Below are positions 33,251 to 42,060 of a stretch of DNA of 64,000 bases, piece by piece. A program made the translations under genes and the position numbers. This DNA comes from Streptomyces lavendofoliae. Its GTDB lineage: Bacteria; Actinomycetota; Actinomycetes; Streptomycetales; Streptomycetaceae. The notes below the pieces were generated by a model that worked only from the letters and a program-made list of their open reading frames with translations, ran no database searches and was not told the DNA's origin. The DNA lies in the NCBI RefSeq assembly GCF_014649735.1, contig NZ_BMTP01000019.1, positions 1 to 64,000 of the forward strand. The letters are read 5' to 3'. Each line of letters begins with the position of its first letter. Position 1 is the stretch's first letter.

Positions 33251-33816
33251 ACCGGAAGCAGGGCGTGATCCTGTACGGCCCGCCGGCAGCGGGCAAGGAC
33301 ACCGTCACGACGGCGCTCACCCAGCTGCGCCCGCACTACCGCCAGTTCGCGCGGCTCAAGGTCGGGTCGGGTAAGTCGACCGGCTATCGGATGGGCACGG
33401 CGGAGCAGCTGCGCGAGCTGGAGGCCGCGGGCGGCGTCGTCTACGCGAACAGCCGTTACGGCAACACCTACGTGATCGACCGGCCCGGCGTCGACGCGGC
33501 GTTCGCGGCCGGGATGCCGGTCGTGCACCTCGGGCAGATCAACGGCATCCGGGCCTTGACCGACGGCTACCCGGCCGACTGGACGCTGGTGCTGCTGTGG
33601 TGCCCGCGCGAGGTGACCGAGCGACGGTCTGCGGGGCGCGGCGACAGCGACACTGCGGCGCGCCTGGCGGCGTGGGACGCGACCCGCGAGGACCTGGACG
33701 CACACCCGGACATGGCCTGGGACCTGACCGTGGACACCACGACGGCGGCACCGCAAGACGCGGCACGGCTCATCGACCGGCTGCTGGCGCAGCGGAGGGG
33801 AGCGGCGACGGCATGA
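33247..33816 (+). CDS. Guanylate kinase-like P-loop protein
   Basis: GTG at 33247 overlaps the preceding stop (GTGA). The 189-residue product opens with VILYGPPAAGKDTVTTAL, a Walker A, and has the TGYRMGTAEQLRELEAAGGV region that aligns with the GMP-binding part of guanylate kinases, and LLWCPREVTERRSAGRGD as the Arg-rich lid. It lacks the usual S-R-x-R-x-x-E motif near the start, so a substrate other than GMP is possible. Confidence 0.65.
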   Translation: MNRKQGVILYGPPAAGKDTVTTALTQLRPHYRQFARLKVGSGKSTGYRMGTAEQLRELEAAGGVVYANSRYGNTYVIDRPGVDAAFAAGMPVVHLGQINGIRALTDGYPADWTLVLLWCPREVTERRSAGRGDSDTAARLAAWDATREDLDAHPDMAWDLTVDTTTAAPQDAARLIDRLLAQRRGAATA

Positions 33817-33823
33817 ACGTGGG

Positions 33824-34663
33824 CTACGGCTGGGCGAGTCGGTCCAGGGCGTCGGTGAGCGTGAGCTCGCCGTCGTCCTTGACGTCGTGCCACCGTGCCA
33901 GCGTGGACGCGGCCGCGCGCAACATCTCCGGCGGAAGGCCGGCGGCCTCGAGCGCGTCGGCAGCTTCCTCCAGCTCCGGGCCCCAGCGCCAGGCGCGCGC
34001 CGCCGTCTTGGCGACGTACTCCGGCTCGGACAGGTACGAGTCGGTGCGCCGGGAGGCGACCTCGATGAGCTCCTGGTCGACGCCGTGCTCGCGCGCCATG
34101 CCGACCGCGAGCGCCACCAGCACCCGGCTTGTCTTCTGGAACGAGGCGTACGACAGCTTCAGCGCGGATGCCTTCCCGATTTCCGTGCCCAGCACCGCCG
34201 TCCGGACAGCGGTGCCCGCGAACAGCTCCTCGATGAGCTCGGTCGCATCGGCCGGGCCGGACAGGTACAAGGTCGGCGTCTTGCCGCCAACCGGCGGGGA
34301 GCCGACGACACCACCGTCCACGACGGTCGCGCCGTATTCGTGCAGCGCGGCGATCCGCTGCACGCGCGTGGGATTGATGGCGTTCGCCTCCACGTACACC
34401 CCGGCAAAGCGGTGCCCGGCGACGTCGCGGGCCAGGTCCTCGGCAGCGGCCGGCGGGCAGAGGCTGATGACGATGTCGCTGCGGTCCAGCAGCTCGGACA
34501 GTGTGGCCACGGGAGTCAGCCCGAACCGGGCGGCGCGCTCCACGGACGCGGTGCTGCGCCCGGTCTCACACCACAGGACCTCGGCCGCGTTGGTCGTGGC
34601 GCAGGCGGCGACGGCGGCGCCCATGCTGCCGGGGTGGAGGATGCCGACGGTCGGTTGGTCCAC
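33824..34663 (-). CDS. NAD(P)-binding dehydrogenase with DUF1932 domain
   Basis: GTG at 34663 with GGAG 7 bases upstream. The 279-residue product has a Rossmann start (VGILHPGSMGAAVAACA), SDIVISLCPPAAAEDLARD, DGGVVGSPPVGG and a helical DUF1932 part (LKLSYASFQKTSRVLVALAV), the layout of 6-phosphogluconate/3-hydroxyisobutyrate dehydrogenase-like enzymes. The Lys in GKASALKLSYA fits the catalytic position. Substrate unknown. Stop faces the kinase gene 8 bases away. Confidence 0.8.
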   Translation of the reverse strand: MDQPTVGILHPGSMGAAVAACATTNAAEVLWCETGRSTASVERAARFGLTPVATLSELLDRSDIVISLCPPAAAEDLARDVAGHRFAGVYVEANAINPTRVQRIAALHEYGATVVDGGVVGSPPVGGKTPTLYLSGPADATELIEELFAGTAVRTAVLGTEIGKASALKLSYASFQKTSRVLVALAVGMAREHGVDQELIEVASRRTDSYLSEPEYVAKTAARAWRWGPELEEAADALEAAGLPPEMLRAAASTLARWHDVKDDGELTLTDALDRLAQP

Positions 34664-34667
34664 GGTG

Positions 34668-35315
34668 CTACTCCGTCTGTGCGAGCAGGATGGTGATGGC
34701 GTCGGTGACGTCATCGACGACATGGTGAGCGGCGGAAAGTGCATCGGGCCAGGGGCGTCCTCGCAGCCAGATGGTGCGCAGGCCGGCCCGGTGGCCGCCG
34801 CCGATGTCTCCGATCGGGTTGTCGCCGACCATCCAGCCACCGTCCGCGAGGCTCACGCCGCAACGGGTGGCCGCGAGTTCGAAGAGGCGCAGGTCCGGCT
34901 TGCGGATCTCCAGGTCGCCCGAAACGGCGACGCCGTCGACCAGGTCGGCGAGGCCGGTCCCGGCGAGTTTGGCGCGCTGGATGTCGCCGGCCCCGTTGGT
35001 GATAACGCCGATCGTCCACGCAGCCGCGCGCAGGCGGGCCAGGCCCTCGAGGACCTCGGGACGGCACGTGACGGCGGCCGCCATGAGGTCGACGTACTCC
35101 CGCCACAGTTCCGCAGCCGCCACCTCCAGGCCGAAGGCTTCCCGCAGTCGGACGAAGTCGCCGGCGGTCGCACGATCGGCCAGCTCGGTGCGCAGCCACT
35201 GTTCGGCATCTGTAGAGAGCGCGAGGGAGCGGCACAGGCCGGTCACGGCGTCGCTGAGTGCCGACTGCCGGTCGGCCAGCGTGCCGTCCAGATCGAAAAG
35301 CGCGAGGCGGGACAT
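34668..35315 (-). CDS. HAD-superfamily hydrolase
   Basis: ATG at 35315. The 215-residue product has all HAD motifs: MSRLALFDLDGTLADR (DxD), TNGAGD (motif II), RKPDLRLFE (Lys) and MVGDNPIGDIGG (acidic pair). It is a small-molecule phosphatase of the phosphoglycolate-phosphatase type. It lies 4 bases from the dehydrogenase gene and is co-transcribed with it. Confidence 0.85.
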   Translation of the reverse strand: MSRLALFDLDGTLADRQSALSDAVTGLCRSLALSTDAEQWLRTELADRATAGDFVRLREAFGLEVAAAELWREYVDLMAAAVTCRPEVLEGLARLRAAAWTIGVITNGAGDIQRAKLAGTGLADLVDGVAVSGDLEIRKPDLRLFELAATRCGVSLADGGWMVGDNPIGDIGGGHRAGLRTIWLRGRPWPDALSAAHHVVDDVTDAITILLAQTE

Positions 35316-35429
35316 GGGCACGGACCCTACCGGGCGAGGCGCAGCACACAGTTCGCGGTAACAATGCATCCCGCGCCTAGATCACGTGGTGTATCTTTTC
35401 ACGATACGTTGCCTGAGATGGAGGCTGGA

Positions 35430-35696
35430 ATGCCGGATCCGATGCGTCGAATCGATGCCGTCGTGGACGCCGACACGCTTCCCCCGCCTCGCGTTCGACA
35501 GCAGCTGCGTCTCGCCGGGGGCCTCACGCAGGCGGAAGTCGCCAAGGCCATCGGCGTCCAGCGTGTCGCCGTCGCACGGTGGGAGGCGGGACTCACCCAG
35601 CCCCACCGCAACAATCGCCTGAAGTACGCCGAGTTCCTTCGCCAGCTAGCCGAGGAACACCCGGCCGCCGTACAGGAGGTGCCGGGTGAGGACTGA
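35430..35696 (+). CDS. XRE-family small HTH regulator, 88 residues
   Basis: ATG at 35430 with GGAGG 5 bases upstream; an ATG 12 bases earlier is in frame but is part of the ribosome site. The HTH is AGGLTQAEVAKAIGVQRVAV followed by ARWEAGLTQP. It lies directly upstream of the repeated-motif region and the Rep gene, so it may control copy number or rep transcription. Confidence 0.75.
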   Translation: MPDPMRRIDAVVDADTLPPPRVRQQLRLAGGLTQAEVAKAIGVQRVAVARWEAGLTQPHRNNRLKYAEFLRQLAEEHPAAVQEVPGED

Positions 35697-35784
35697 CCTC
35701 GCGCCCGGTTTCGGGTACGCCGACGCCACCTTCGGTTTCGAGGGGGTCGGGGTGACGTAACCGCCACCGGCCGCGCGCTCCAGA

Positions 35785-36030
35785 CAGCGGACTGACAATC
35801 CACTCGGCCTCGCGCGGCCCTTCGCTCCGACCGGGCTTGACACCCCAGTCGGCTGCTCAGTCCCGGTTGACGCCGGTCCTGGGCTTCGGCTCATCGAGCC
35901 AGTTCTTCACTAACAAAACCCCGCCTGACAAGCGGGTCGGCCCCTTTGACAAGGGCCACCGAGCAAGACCCCGGTCGCTGACAACGGCCGGCGTATCGCC
36001 CACCCGCGGGGCCTCTGTGACAGGGGCCCT
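35785..36030. repeat. Iteron-like TGACA repeats in small inverted repeats (putative origin)
   Basis: TGACA (or TGACG) occurs at 35793, 35838, 35868, 35926, 35947, 35979 and 36018, each followed or flanked by short G/C arms that pair (for example CCCGC-CTGACAA-GCGGG and GGCCCCTTTGACAAGGGCC). Such repeated binding sites upstream of a rep gene are typical of iteron origins. No other gene fits in 35697-36370. Confidence 0.6.
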
Positions 36031-36289
36031 GCGGTTCACCAGAACCGAGACGAGAGGAGAACTCTCCCCCCATCCGATCGGTGTCCGCCCGCTTCTCACG
36101 AAGGGGGCGGCACCCGACACATCCGCACATCTGGCCGTCCAGCCCGGGGGCTCGGGTCGGTCCAGCTATATGGAGAGCAGGTCGTTTCTCATAGTGCCCG
36201 AGAGTGGTGTCCCTTGTCAGCTTGAGCCTGTCCGTTTCACCCCGGTTCAGGTGCGGCGGCCTTCCCGTGTGACGGAATCGACGTACGGT

Positions 36290-36298
36290 TTATCCACC
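36290..36298 (+). promoter_or_regulatory. DnaA-box-like site
   Basis: TTATCCACC differs by one base from TTATCCACA and lies between the repeats and the rep start. Confidence 0.4.
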
Positions 36299-36311
36299 TT
36301 TGCGCGGTTCG

Positions 36312-36334
36312 TACCGGAAGTTAGATTTCCGGTA
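36312..36334. promoter_or_regulatory. Perfect inverted repeat before rep
   Basis: TACCGGAA and TTCCGGTA are separated by 7 bases, 37 bases before the rep start: a candidate operator. A second hairpin ACCCCTTCGGGGT (36351-36363) sits where the ribosome site should be and may limit translation. Confidence 0.6.
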
Positions 36335-36370
36335 GGAAGCTACAAGAGCAACCCCTTCGGGGTCGGATCG

Positions 36371-38734
36371 ATGAGCACGGTCGCGGTGTCTGCCGCCCCG
36401 CTCGTGCACCCACTCTCGAAGGTCATCGACAACTCCGCCGACGACGTCCGCGAGGACGTCGTCCCGTGTGGCGGGGCGGGTTCCAAGATTGTTGCCCGCC
36501 GTGCGGGAGCGCTGGAGGTGATCCGGGCTCAGCGGGCTCTGTCCACAGGCCGTTTCGTGCAGGGTCGGCGGGTGGATCAGGGAACGCGCGTTCTGCCTGC
36601 TACGGAGTTCGCCGGCGGGGCCTCGCGTCGTCGGTTGCGGTCGGTCCCGGCGCAGGCCGGTCCGGTCGTGCCGCTGGAGCTGGGTAACCCGCTCCGGCTG
36701 TCGAAGACGATGCGGGCCCGGCTGCTCGCTGCGGTGCGTGCGCTGGTGTCGTCTCCGGCGCTGGCCGGGGCGTCGGACGGCGCGCGGCTGGCCTCGGTCG
36801 TGCTGACGGCGAAGGCGAAGGTCCGCGACGACTACCAGGCGTCGATCTGGGCGGCGGAGCTCGGCCGGTGGCTGGGGGTCTCCCAGTCGACGGTCGCGCA
36901 CACCGTGCTGCCCGAGCTGCGCGCTGCCGGGTTCCTCGGCTCGAACGTCGCGACGAACGCCTTCGGGCACGCGACGGGCCTGGAGTGCTGGGTGATCCCG
37001 ATGTACCGGGCGCAGAAGGCCGGCGACCGGCGGCACGCGCTGGCGCTGTCGCGCTCGGAGCTGGCGGTGCTGCTCAGCCTGTGCGAGGTGCTGTTCGGTC
37101 CGGGGTGGGCGCCGAAAGACAAGGCGCCGGTCCCGGCCGGGCTGCTCGCCGGGCGTACGGGGCGGGGGGCGGCGACGGATCGGCTCGGGCTGCTGCTGAT
37201 GGTGCTGACGACGGGTTCGGCGGGCTGGCTGCAGCTGTGCCCGGGTTCGGTGGACACCGACCGTGGGCGTCCGGCGGCGACGGTAGCGCGGCTGCTGGGC
37301 TGCACGGCGGCGGCCGGGGCGAAGGTGCTCAAGCGTCTCCAGGAGCACGGTGTCGCGGAGGTGGTGCGCAAGGAGACCGGCTCGGGCCTGAACGCGCAGT
37401 CGCGGGTGCGCCTGGTGCCGGTCGCCAACGCCCACGGTGTATCCGTGAGGGAGGCACGCCGGGTCGCGAAGTCCGTGTTTTCAGACCTCGCCGGTACTGC
37501 ATCCGGAGATCTTGAGACCGGCGAGACGAGCGAGACCCTTGTGGCGACTGGGATCGAGGGGGCCGGACAGGGCGAGACGGCCGGATCGGCTGACCTCGCC
37601 GCAACTGCACAGCACCACGCTCTCCACGCTTCTGGGGTTACTGCGGGTGATTCTCTCGCGCTCTCTGATGGCTTTTCCGGCGAAGGCCGTGGTGGGAACC
37701 ACGGTCTGCCGGACCGCGCGTGCGTGCGCGAGGACGGCGGCCCGCTCTGCGGGGAACAGCTGAAGGAGTCCCCGGTTGTCGAAGGCGTGAAGGGCGGCTG
37801 CGGGCCGGTGGCCGGCGGCTCGGTGCGGGCCTGGGACGGTGCGGGTCAGGGCAGGCAGCAGCGGGGGAGGGTGCCTCTGCCGCCGGAGGATCTGCGGGCC
37901 GTCCTGGCCCCGGTCGACCTGGTGTGGGCGCGGCTGGAGCGTCCGGCCGCCCGGCACCTGGTGGAGGCCGCCGCCCGTGGCGAGCTGGCCCGGGTAGTCG
38001 GGTTCGCCGGCCGTACGGACGCGCCGCAGGTCCTGGCCGACCGCCTCGCCCGGCGCCTGGCGGAGCAGATGCGGCTGGCCGGGCCGATCAAGGACCCGGT
38101 GGGCTGGCTGATCGGCCGGGGCCTGCCGCAGCGCCAGCTGTGCGCGGAGCCCCGGTGCGACGAGGGCGCGCTGCTCGACTCCGGCCGGGACTGCCCGCGC
38201 TGCGGGGACCGGCAGATCGACCGTCGCGTCCAGCGCCGCGCGGTCGCGGCCGCCGTCGACGCCGCGATGCCCGGCGCCTCCGAGAACGAGCGCCGTGCGG
38301 CCGTCGAGCAGCAGCTGCACCAGGACGTGACCGCCGAAGCGTGGGCCAAGGCCCGCCGGTGGGAGCAGATCCGGGAGCAGCAGGCCGCCGCCGCCAAGGC
38401 CCGCGCCGAAGCCGCGGCCGCGCAGCCGACCGACGTCGTCGAGGACGAGCCGGTGGCCCCGGTCGTGCTGCCCGCACCACGCCCGGCCGCCGTCGTCCCC
38501 GCTCCGGAGCCGGAGCCCACCGACGTCGACGACGGCCAGGAGCTGGTCCTCCAGGACCTGACCCCCGACCAGGTGCGGGCGCTGAAGGACCACCAGGTGG
38601 TGTTCGACCACATCGACCGCTACGGCGAGCCGTCGGCGAGGCGGCTGTTCAGCAACCAGCTGGTCGACCAGGCGCAGCACCTCTCCCGCCTCGGGCACCT
38701 GAACCTCGGCTACACCACCTGGGGGCAGGCATGA
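36371..38734 (+). CDS. Putative plasmid replication initiator (Rep)
   Basis: ATG at 36371; the frame extends upstream through the repeat region but that part is not protein-like. The 787-residue product has an HTH at about 155-190 (SIWAAELGRWLGVSQSTVAH), a second winged-helix-like part (TVARLLGCTAAAGAKVLKRL), a conserved C-terminal domain (ARGELARVVGFAGRTDAPQV, IKDPVGWLIGRGLPQR), a zinc ribbon (CAEPRCDEG and DCPRCG), and an Ala/Glu coiled coil. It resembles large HTH proteins found on Streptomyces plasmids. The replication role rests on the upstream repeats and the DciA-like gene coupled to it. Confidence 0.6.
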   Translation: MSTVAVSAAPLVHPLSKVIDNSADDVREDVVPCGGAGSKIVARRAGALEVIRAQRALSTGRFVQGRRVDQGTRVLPATEFAGGASRRRLRSVPAQAGPVVPLELGNPLRLSKTMRARLLAAVRALVSSPALAGASDGARLASVVLTAKAKVRDDYQASIWAAELGRWLGVSQSTVAHTVLPELRAAGFLGSNVATNAFGHATGLECWVIPMYRAQKAGDRRHALALSRSELAVLLSLCEVLFGPGWAPKDKAPVPAGLLAGRTGRGAATDRLGLLLMVLTTGSAGWLQLCPGSVDTDRGRPAATVARLLGCTAAAGAKVLKRLQEHGVAEVVRKETGSGLNAQSRVRLVPVANAHGVSVREARRVAKSVFSDLAGTASGDLETGETSETLVATGIEGAGQGETAGSADLAATAQHHALHASGVTAGDSLALSDGFSGEGRGGNHGLPDRACVREDGGPLCGEQLKESPVVEGVKGGCGPVAGGSVRAWDGAGQGRQQRGRVPLPPEDLRAVLAPVDLVWARLERPAARHLVEAAARGELARVVGFAGRTDAPQVLADRLARRLAEQMRLAGPIKDPVGWLIGRGLPQRQLCAEPRCDEGALLDSGRDCPRCGDRQIDRRVQRRAVAAAVDAAMPGASENERRAAVEQQLHQDVTAEAWAKARRWEQIREQQAAAAKARAEAAAAQPTDVVEDEPVAPVVLPAPRPAAVVPAPEPEPTDVDDGQELVLQDLTPDQVRALKDHQVVFDHIDRYGEPSARRLFSNQLVDQAQHLSRLGHLNLGYTTWGQA

Positions 38735-39546
38735 GCGGCGGCGAGACGTCCGGCGTCGACCTCGCCCGGGTCGCGCTGCGGGCCGCGATGGAGGCGGCCC
38801 GGAGGAACGGCGGCGGCCAGAAGGCGAAGAGGAAGCCGCGGGCCGTCACCACGGTGCGGCGCGACGGGCGCGAGCCGATGGGCCTCGGAGCGGCGATCGG
38901 CGCGCTGGTCACCGAACGGGCCTGGGAGCTCCCGGCCGCCGGCGCAACGCTGCGGGAGCGGTGGGCGGCCATCGCCCCCGAGCTCGCCGGGCACGTCGCC
39001 GCCGTGTCGTACGACCCGGACTCCGGCCAGCTCACGGTGTGCCCGGAGTCGTCGGCCTGGGCGACGAAGGCCCGCCTGGAGCAGACCCGGATCATCGCGG
39101 CCGCCAACAAGGCGGCGGGCCGCACCGTCGTGAACTCCCTGCGGATCCTGCCGCCCGGCACCGCGCCCGTCCCCGCTCCGGCCTCTGACGTCGCCCCGGC
39201 AGACCTGGCCCCGGCCGCGCCCACCGGTCCGGTGAAGACCAGGGAGACGGCGTCCGAGGGCTACCGCCGCGCGCTCGCCGCGCACCAGGAGGTGGCCGCA
39301 TCGCGCCGGGTGGACCCGGCCATCGCGGAGGCGGTGGAGCGGCAGACCGCCGCGATGCGCGAGCTGTCCCGCCGGGCTTTCCTCGAGCCCGACGTCGTGG
39401 TGCCGGAAGATGCGCCGGCACCGATCGAGCAGGTCCGCGTGCAGCGGCGCCGCCAGGCCGCGGCGACCGAGGCCGCGCTGCGCCGGGCCCGTGCGGGGAA
39501 GGCCGGCCGTCAGATCGTGCCGCAGCGCCTGGGGCAGACGGCATGA
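38731..39546 (+). CDS. DciA-like (DUF721) protein
   Basis: ATG at 38731 overlaps the rep stop (ATGA). The 271-residue product carries the DUF721 core: LGAAIGALVTERAWELPAAG, LRERWAAIAPELAGHVAAVS, and QLTVCPESSAWATKARLEQT ending NSLRIL. DciA loads or activates the replicative helicase DnaB in most bacteria. A plasmid copy fused translationally to a Rep suggests the plasmid brings its own helicase recruiter. The C-terminal 130 residues are disordered and helical. Confidence 0.75.
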   Translation: MSGGETSGVDLARVALRAAMEAARRNGGGQKAKRKPRAVTTVRRDGREPMGLGAAIGALVTERAWELPAAGATLRERWAAIAPELAGHVAAVSYDPDSGQLTVCPESSAWATKARLEQTRIIAAANKAAGRTVVNSLRILPPGTAPVPAPASDVAPADLAPAAPTGPVKTRETASEGYRRALAAHQEVAASRRVDPAIAEAVERQTAAMRELSRRAFLEPDVVVPEDAPAPIEQVRVQRRRQAAATEAALRRARAGKAGRQIVPQRLGQTA

Positions 39547-39837
39547 CCGGGCACCGGCCGGTGGGCCGTTTCCAGTGAAACGGCGGTGCTCCTCAGCCTT
39601 TGGGTGCGCCCGGTGTCTTTGTTGCAGGCGAGCGGTCGTCGGTTGTGTCGACCGGGGCCGAGCGTAAGGGCTAGGTTCCTGAATGGAGGTTCGATACGTG
39701 AGGTTACGAGAAGCGATCGAGTGCGCGCGAATACCGGCGTACAGGCCGCGGTGTCCCAGCACGCGGGGCGTCGTTAGGCAGCACATGGCAACCGGCCTGG
39801 GTGGCGGGGTTGTTGGGGCGAGGACAGGAGGAGACCG
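39547..39837. other. Non-coding gap
   Basis: About 290 bases. Holds an 8-bp hairpin GCCGTTTC-CAGT-GAAACGGC at 39565-39584, right after the DciA-like gene, and otherwise nothing recognisable. Confidence 0.5.
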
Positions 39838-40584
39838 GTGAGCGACCGCAGTTCGATCGAGTGGACCGAGGCGACCTGGAATCCGACGACCGGATGCGAC
39901 CGCGTCTCATCCGGGTGCGACAACTGCTACGCCCTGACCCTGGCCAAGCGGCTGAAGGCGATGGGGGCGGCGAAGTACCAGAACGATGGCGATCCGCGTA
40001 CGTCCGGGCCCGGTTTCGCGGTCACGCTGCATCCTGATGCGCTGGACGTGCCGTACGGGTGGAAGAGCCCGCGGACGGTGTTCGTGAACTCGATGAGTGA
40101 CCTGTTCCACGCGCGGGTGCCGCTCGACTTCGTCCGCCGGGTCTTCCAGGTCATGGCCGACACGCCGCAGCACACCTACCAGGTGCTGACCAAGCGGGCG
40201 CGGCGGCTGCGGCAGGTCGCCCCGAAGCTGGAGTGGCCGGCCAATGTGTGGGTGGGCGTCTCGGTGGAGACCGAGAAGGAACTGGCGCGCGTCGACGACC
40301 TGCGCGAGGTTCCCGCCGCGGTGCGGTTCCTGTCTTGTGAGCCGCTGCTGGGGCCGCTGCCGGGCCTCAACCTGGATGGCATCGGCTGGGTGATCGCCGG
40401 AGGCGAGTCCGGGCCCGGGCACCGGCCCATGGACGAGAGCTGGGTCACCGAGATCCGCGACATCTGCCAGGACGACGGTGTCGCCTTCTTCTTCAAGCAG
40501 TGGGGCGGGCACACCCCGAAGGCCGGCGGGCGGCTCCTGCAGGGCCGCACCTGGGACCAGATGCCGCTGCCCGTCGCGGCCTGA
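39838..40584 (+). CDS. Three-Cys-motif protein (DUF5131, phage Gp37/Gp68 family)
   Basis: GTG at 39838 with AGGAGGAG 4-6 bases upstream. The 248-residue product begins SSIEWTEATWNPTTGCDRVS and has the three-Cys motif GCDRVSSGCDNCYA, then WKSPRTVFVNSMSDLFH, TKRARRL, NVWVGVSVE and FFFKQWGGHTPK, all typical of Gp37/Gp68. The Cys triad recalls radical-SAM iron-sulfur sites, but no activity is proven. The convergent gene is its known genomic partner TcmP. Confidence 0.9.
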   Translation: MSDRSSIEWTEATWNPTTGCDRVSSGCDNCYALTLAKRLKAMGAAKYQNDGDPRTSGPGFAVTLHPDALDVPYGWKSPRTVFVNSMSDLFHARVPLDFVRRVFQVMADTPQHTYQVLTKRARRLRQVAPKLEWPANVWVGVSVETEKELARVDDLREVPAAVRFLSCEPLLGPLPGLNLDGIGWVIAGGESGPGHRPMDESWVTEIRDICQDDGVAFFFKQWGGHTPKAGGRLLQGRTWDQMPLPVAA

Positions 40585-40594
40585 CTCCCGCTGT

Positions 40595-40630
40595 CGGTGG
40601 CCGGCCTCGTCCATCCGGGGCTGGCCACCG
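40595..40630. terminator. Shared terminator of TCM and tcmP genes
   Basis: CGGTGGCC pairs with GGCCACCG around a 20-base loop that itself has GC pairing. Confidence 0.6.
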
Positions 40631-40635
40631 GTTCT

Positions 40636-41817
40636 TCAGGCTGCGAGGTTCCCGGGCTCGAGCGTGATCTCCCGGATGCGCCGGACCCCCACGCCGTTGC
40701 TGGGCGTCTTGCCCTGCTTGTGCAGAAGCTGCACGGCCCGGCGCACGACGGGCTCGGTCACCTGCCCGTAGTAGGACCCGAAGATCTCCAGGGTGTGGTC
40801 GACCAGCTTGATCCGGCTCCGCTTGTGCCGCAGCAGGTTTTCCAGGTTGGCCGCGATCTCCGGCACCGCCCGGGTCTCAACCTCCGCCGGGTCCGGACGA
40901 GTCACCGAGGCCACGGAGAACAGGCCGTCGTCCTCCTCTCGCTCTTCCAGGGTCTCCCACCATGTCGCCCGGGCCCGGGCGACGGCGTCGCCGAACACCC
41001 ACAGCCCGTACGGGCTCCGGGTCGCGAACACCAGCCGGTAGACCGCCCGCCGGCGCGGGGAGTGGGAGACCGGCACCGATTGCACGAGCATCCCGGTCCG
41101 CCGCTCCAGGAGTCGGGCGTACTCGGCCGCCACGGCCTCGATGGCGTCCTCGGCCGCACCGTCCTTGTCCCGGGAGGCGACCGCGTCGGCGAAGTACTCC
41201 CGCCACCAGGTGCCGCCGCACACGTCGTCGAACCGCTGCAGCGACTTTTCATTGCCCTTGGGGGAGCGGACGTGGCCGCCCAAACGCCAGACGGCCATCA
41301 TGCTGAAATTCATCAGCAGCTCGGTCGCTGGCCGCGGCTTGGGGCGCTTGCGGGCGAGGACGTCCACCAGGCGGTCCTGCGGCAGCACGAGTCCGCACGG
41401 GTCCAGGAAGAGGAACAGCGGCTCGCCCACCGCCCGCTCGACGACCCGGTCGAGGACACCGTCGACCTCGCCCTGGTGGGCATGGGCCCGTACTCCCCAG
41501 CCCTGGTACTGCTGAACGACGTCGTGTAACCGGCTGAACGACTTCGCCTGGGCCTCGGAGAAGAAGCACTCCAGCGTCATCCCGGGCTTGGCGCGCAGGT
41601 CCGAGGCAACTCGCAGCGCGATCTCCCCGGACGCCGGCTCCCCGTTCTCGTACCGGCCCTCGCCCGCGTACCCGTCCAGGTAGACGACGCGCTTGTCACG
41701 CGACTGGGTACTCGTCATCCCCCCGAACTGCGGAAGGTACCGCTTGAGAAGATCATGCTTGAACACGCTGGGCAGCGCCTTGTCCACCCAGTAGTCCCCA
41801 CCCGTACCCGACGACAT
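40636..41817 (-). CDS. tcmP: Three-Cys-motif partner protein TcmP
   Basis: ATG at 41817 follows a G-rich ribosome site; a GTG at 41823 is an alternative start. The 393-residue product has the family features: FKHDLLKRYLPQF, VVYLDGYAGEGRYENGEP, LECFFSEAQAKSF, LFLFLDPCGLVLP and LLMNFSMMAVWRLGG. The glycine-rich strand looks like a methyltransferase-fold start. The pair TCM-TcmP occurs across bacteria in variable islands with no assigned pathway. A palindrome at 41838-41857 lies just upstream. Confidence 0.9.
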   Translation of the reverse strand: MSSGTGGDYWVDKALPSVFKHDLLKRYLPQFGGMTSTQSRDKRVVYLDGYAGEGRYENGEPASGEIALRVASDLRAKPGMTLECFFSEAQAKSFSRLHDVVQQYQGWGVRAHAHQGEVDGVLDRVVERAVGEPLFLFLDPCGLVLPQDRLVDVLARKRPKPRPATELLMNFSMMAVWRLGGHVRSPKGNEKSLQRFDDVCGGTWWREYFADAVASRDKDGAAEDAIEAVAAEYARLLERRTGMLVQSVPVSHSPRRRAVYRLVFATRSPYGLWVFGDAVARARATWWETLEEREEDDGLFSVASVTRPDPAEVETRAVPEIAANLENLLRHKRSRIKLVDHTLEIFGSYYGQVTEPVVRRAVQLLHKQGKTPSNGVGVRRIREITLEPGNLAA

Positions 41818-41837
41818 CGCCACCCCCGGATCTTCAG

Positions 41838-41857
41838 TATCTACTTGATCACAGATA
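41838..41857 (-). promoter_or_regulatory. Palindrome upstream of tcmP
   Basis: TATCTACTTGATCACAGATA has TATCT/AGATA arms and a TGATCA centre, 21 bases before the tcmP start; a likely operator over an AT-rich promoter in a GC-rich setting. Confidence 0.55.
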
Positions 41858-42060
41858 GTGAGCTATGGGGCGGAGTTCGGGCAAGAGCACCGCCAAACCA
41901 CATCGCAGCGCCCACCGCGGCGGCCTCTCACGGACCCGACGGTTCTCGCCGTCATGCGCGCTGCCGGTCACCGCCGGCCGTGCCGCCCGGATCTCGGCCT
42001 GCAGCCGGACGGTCTTCGCCGCATGGGCCAAAGCCGGAGGGTGCGAGCGTGCTGTTCTGC

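Noticed and set aside
39640..39720. A GGTTCGATA string that resembles a tRNA T-loop
   Set aside because: No acceptor, anticodon or D arm can be folded around it, so no tRNA or attachment site is called.
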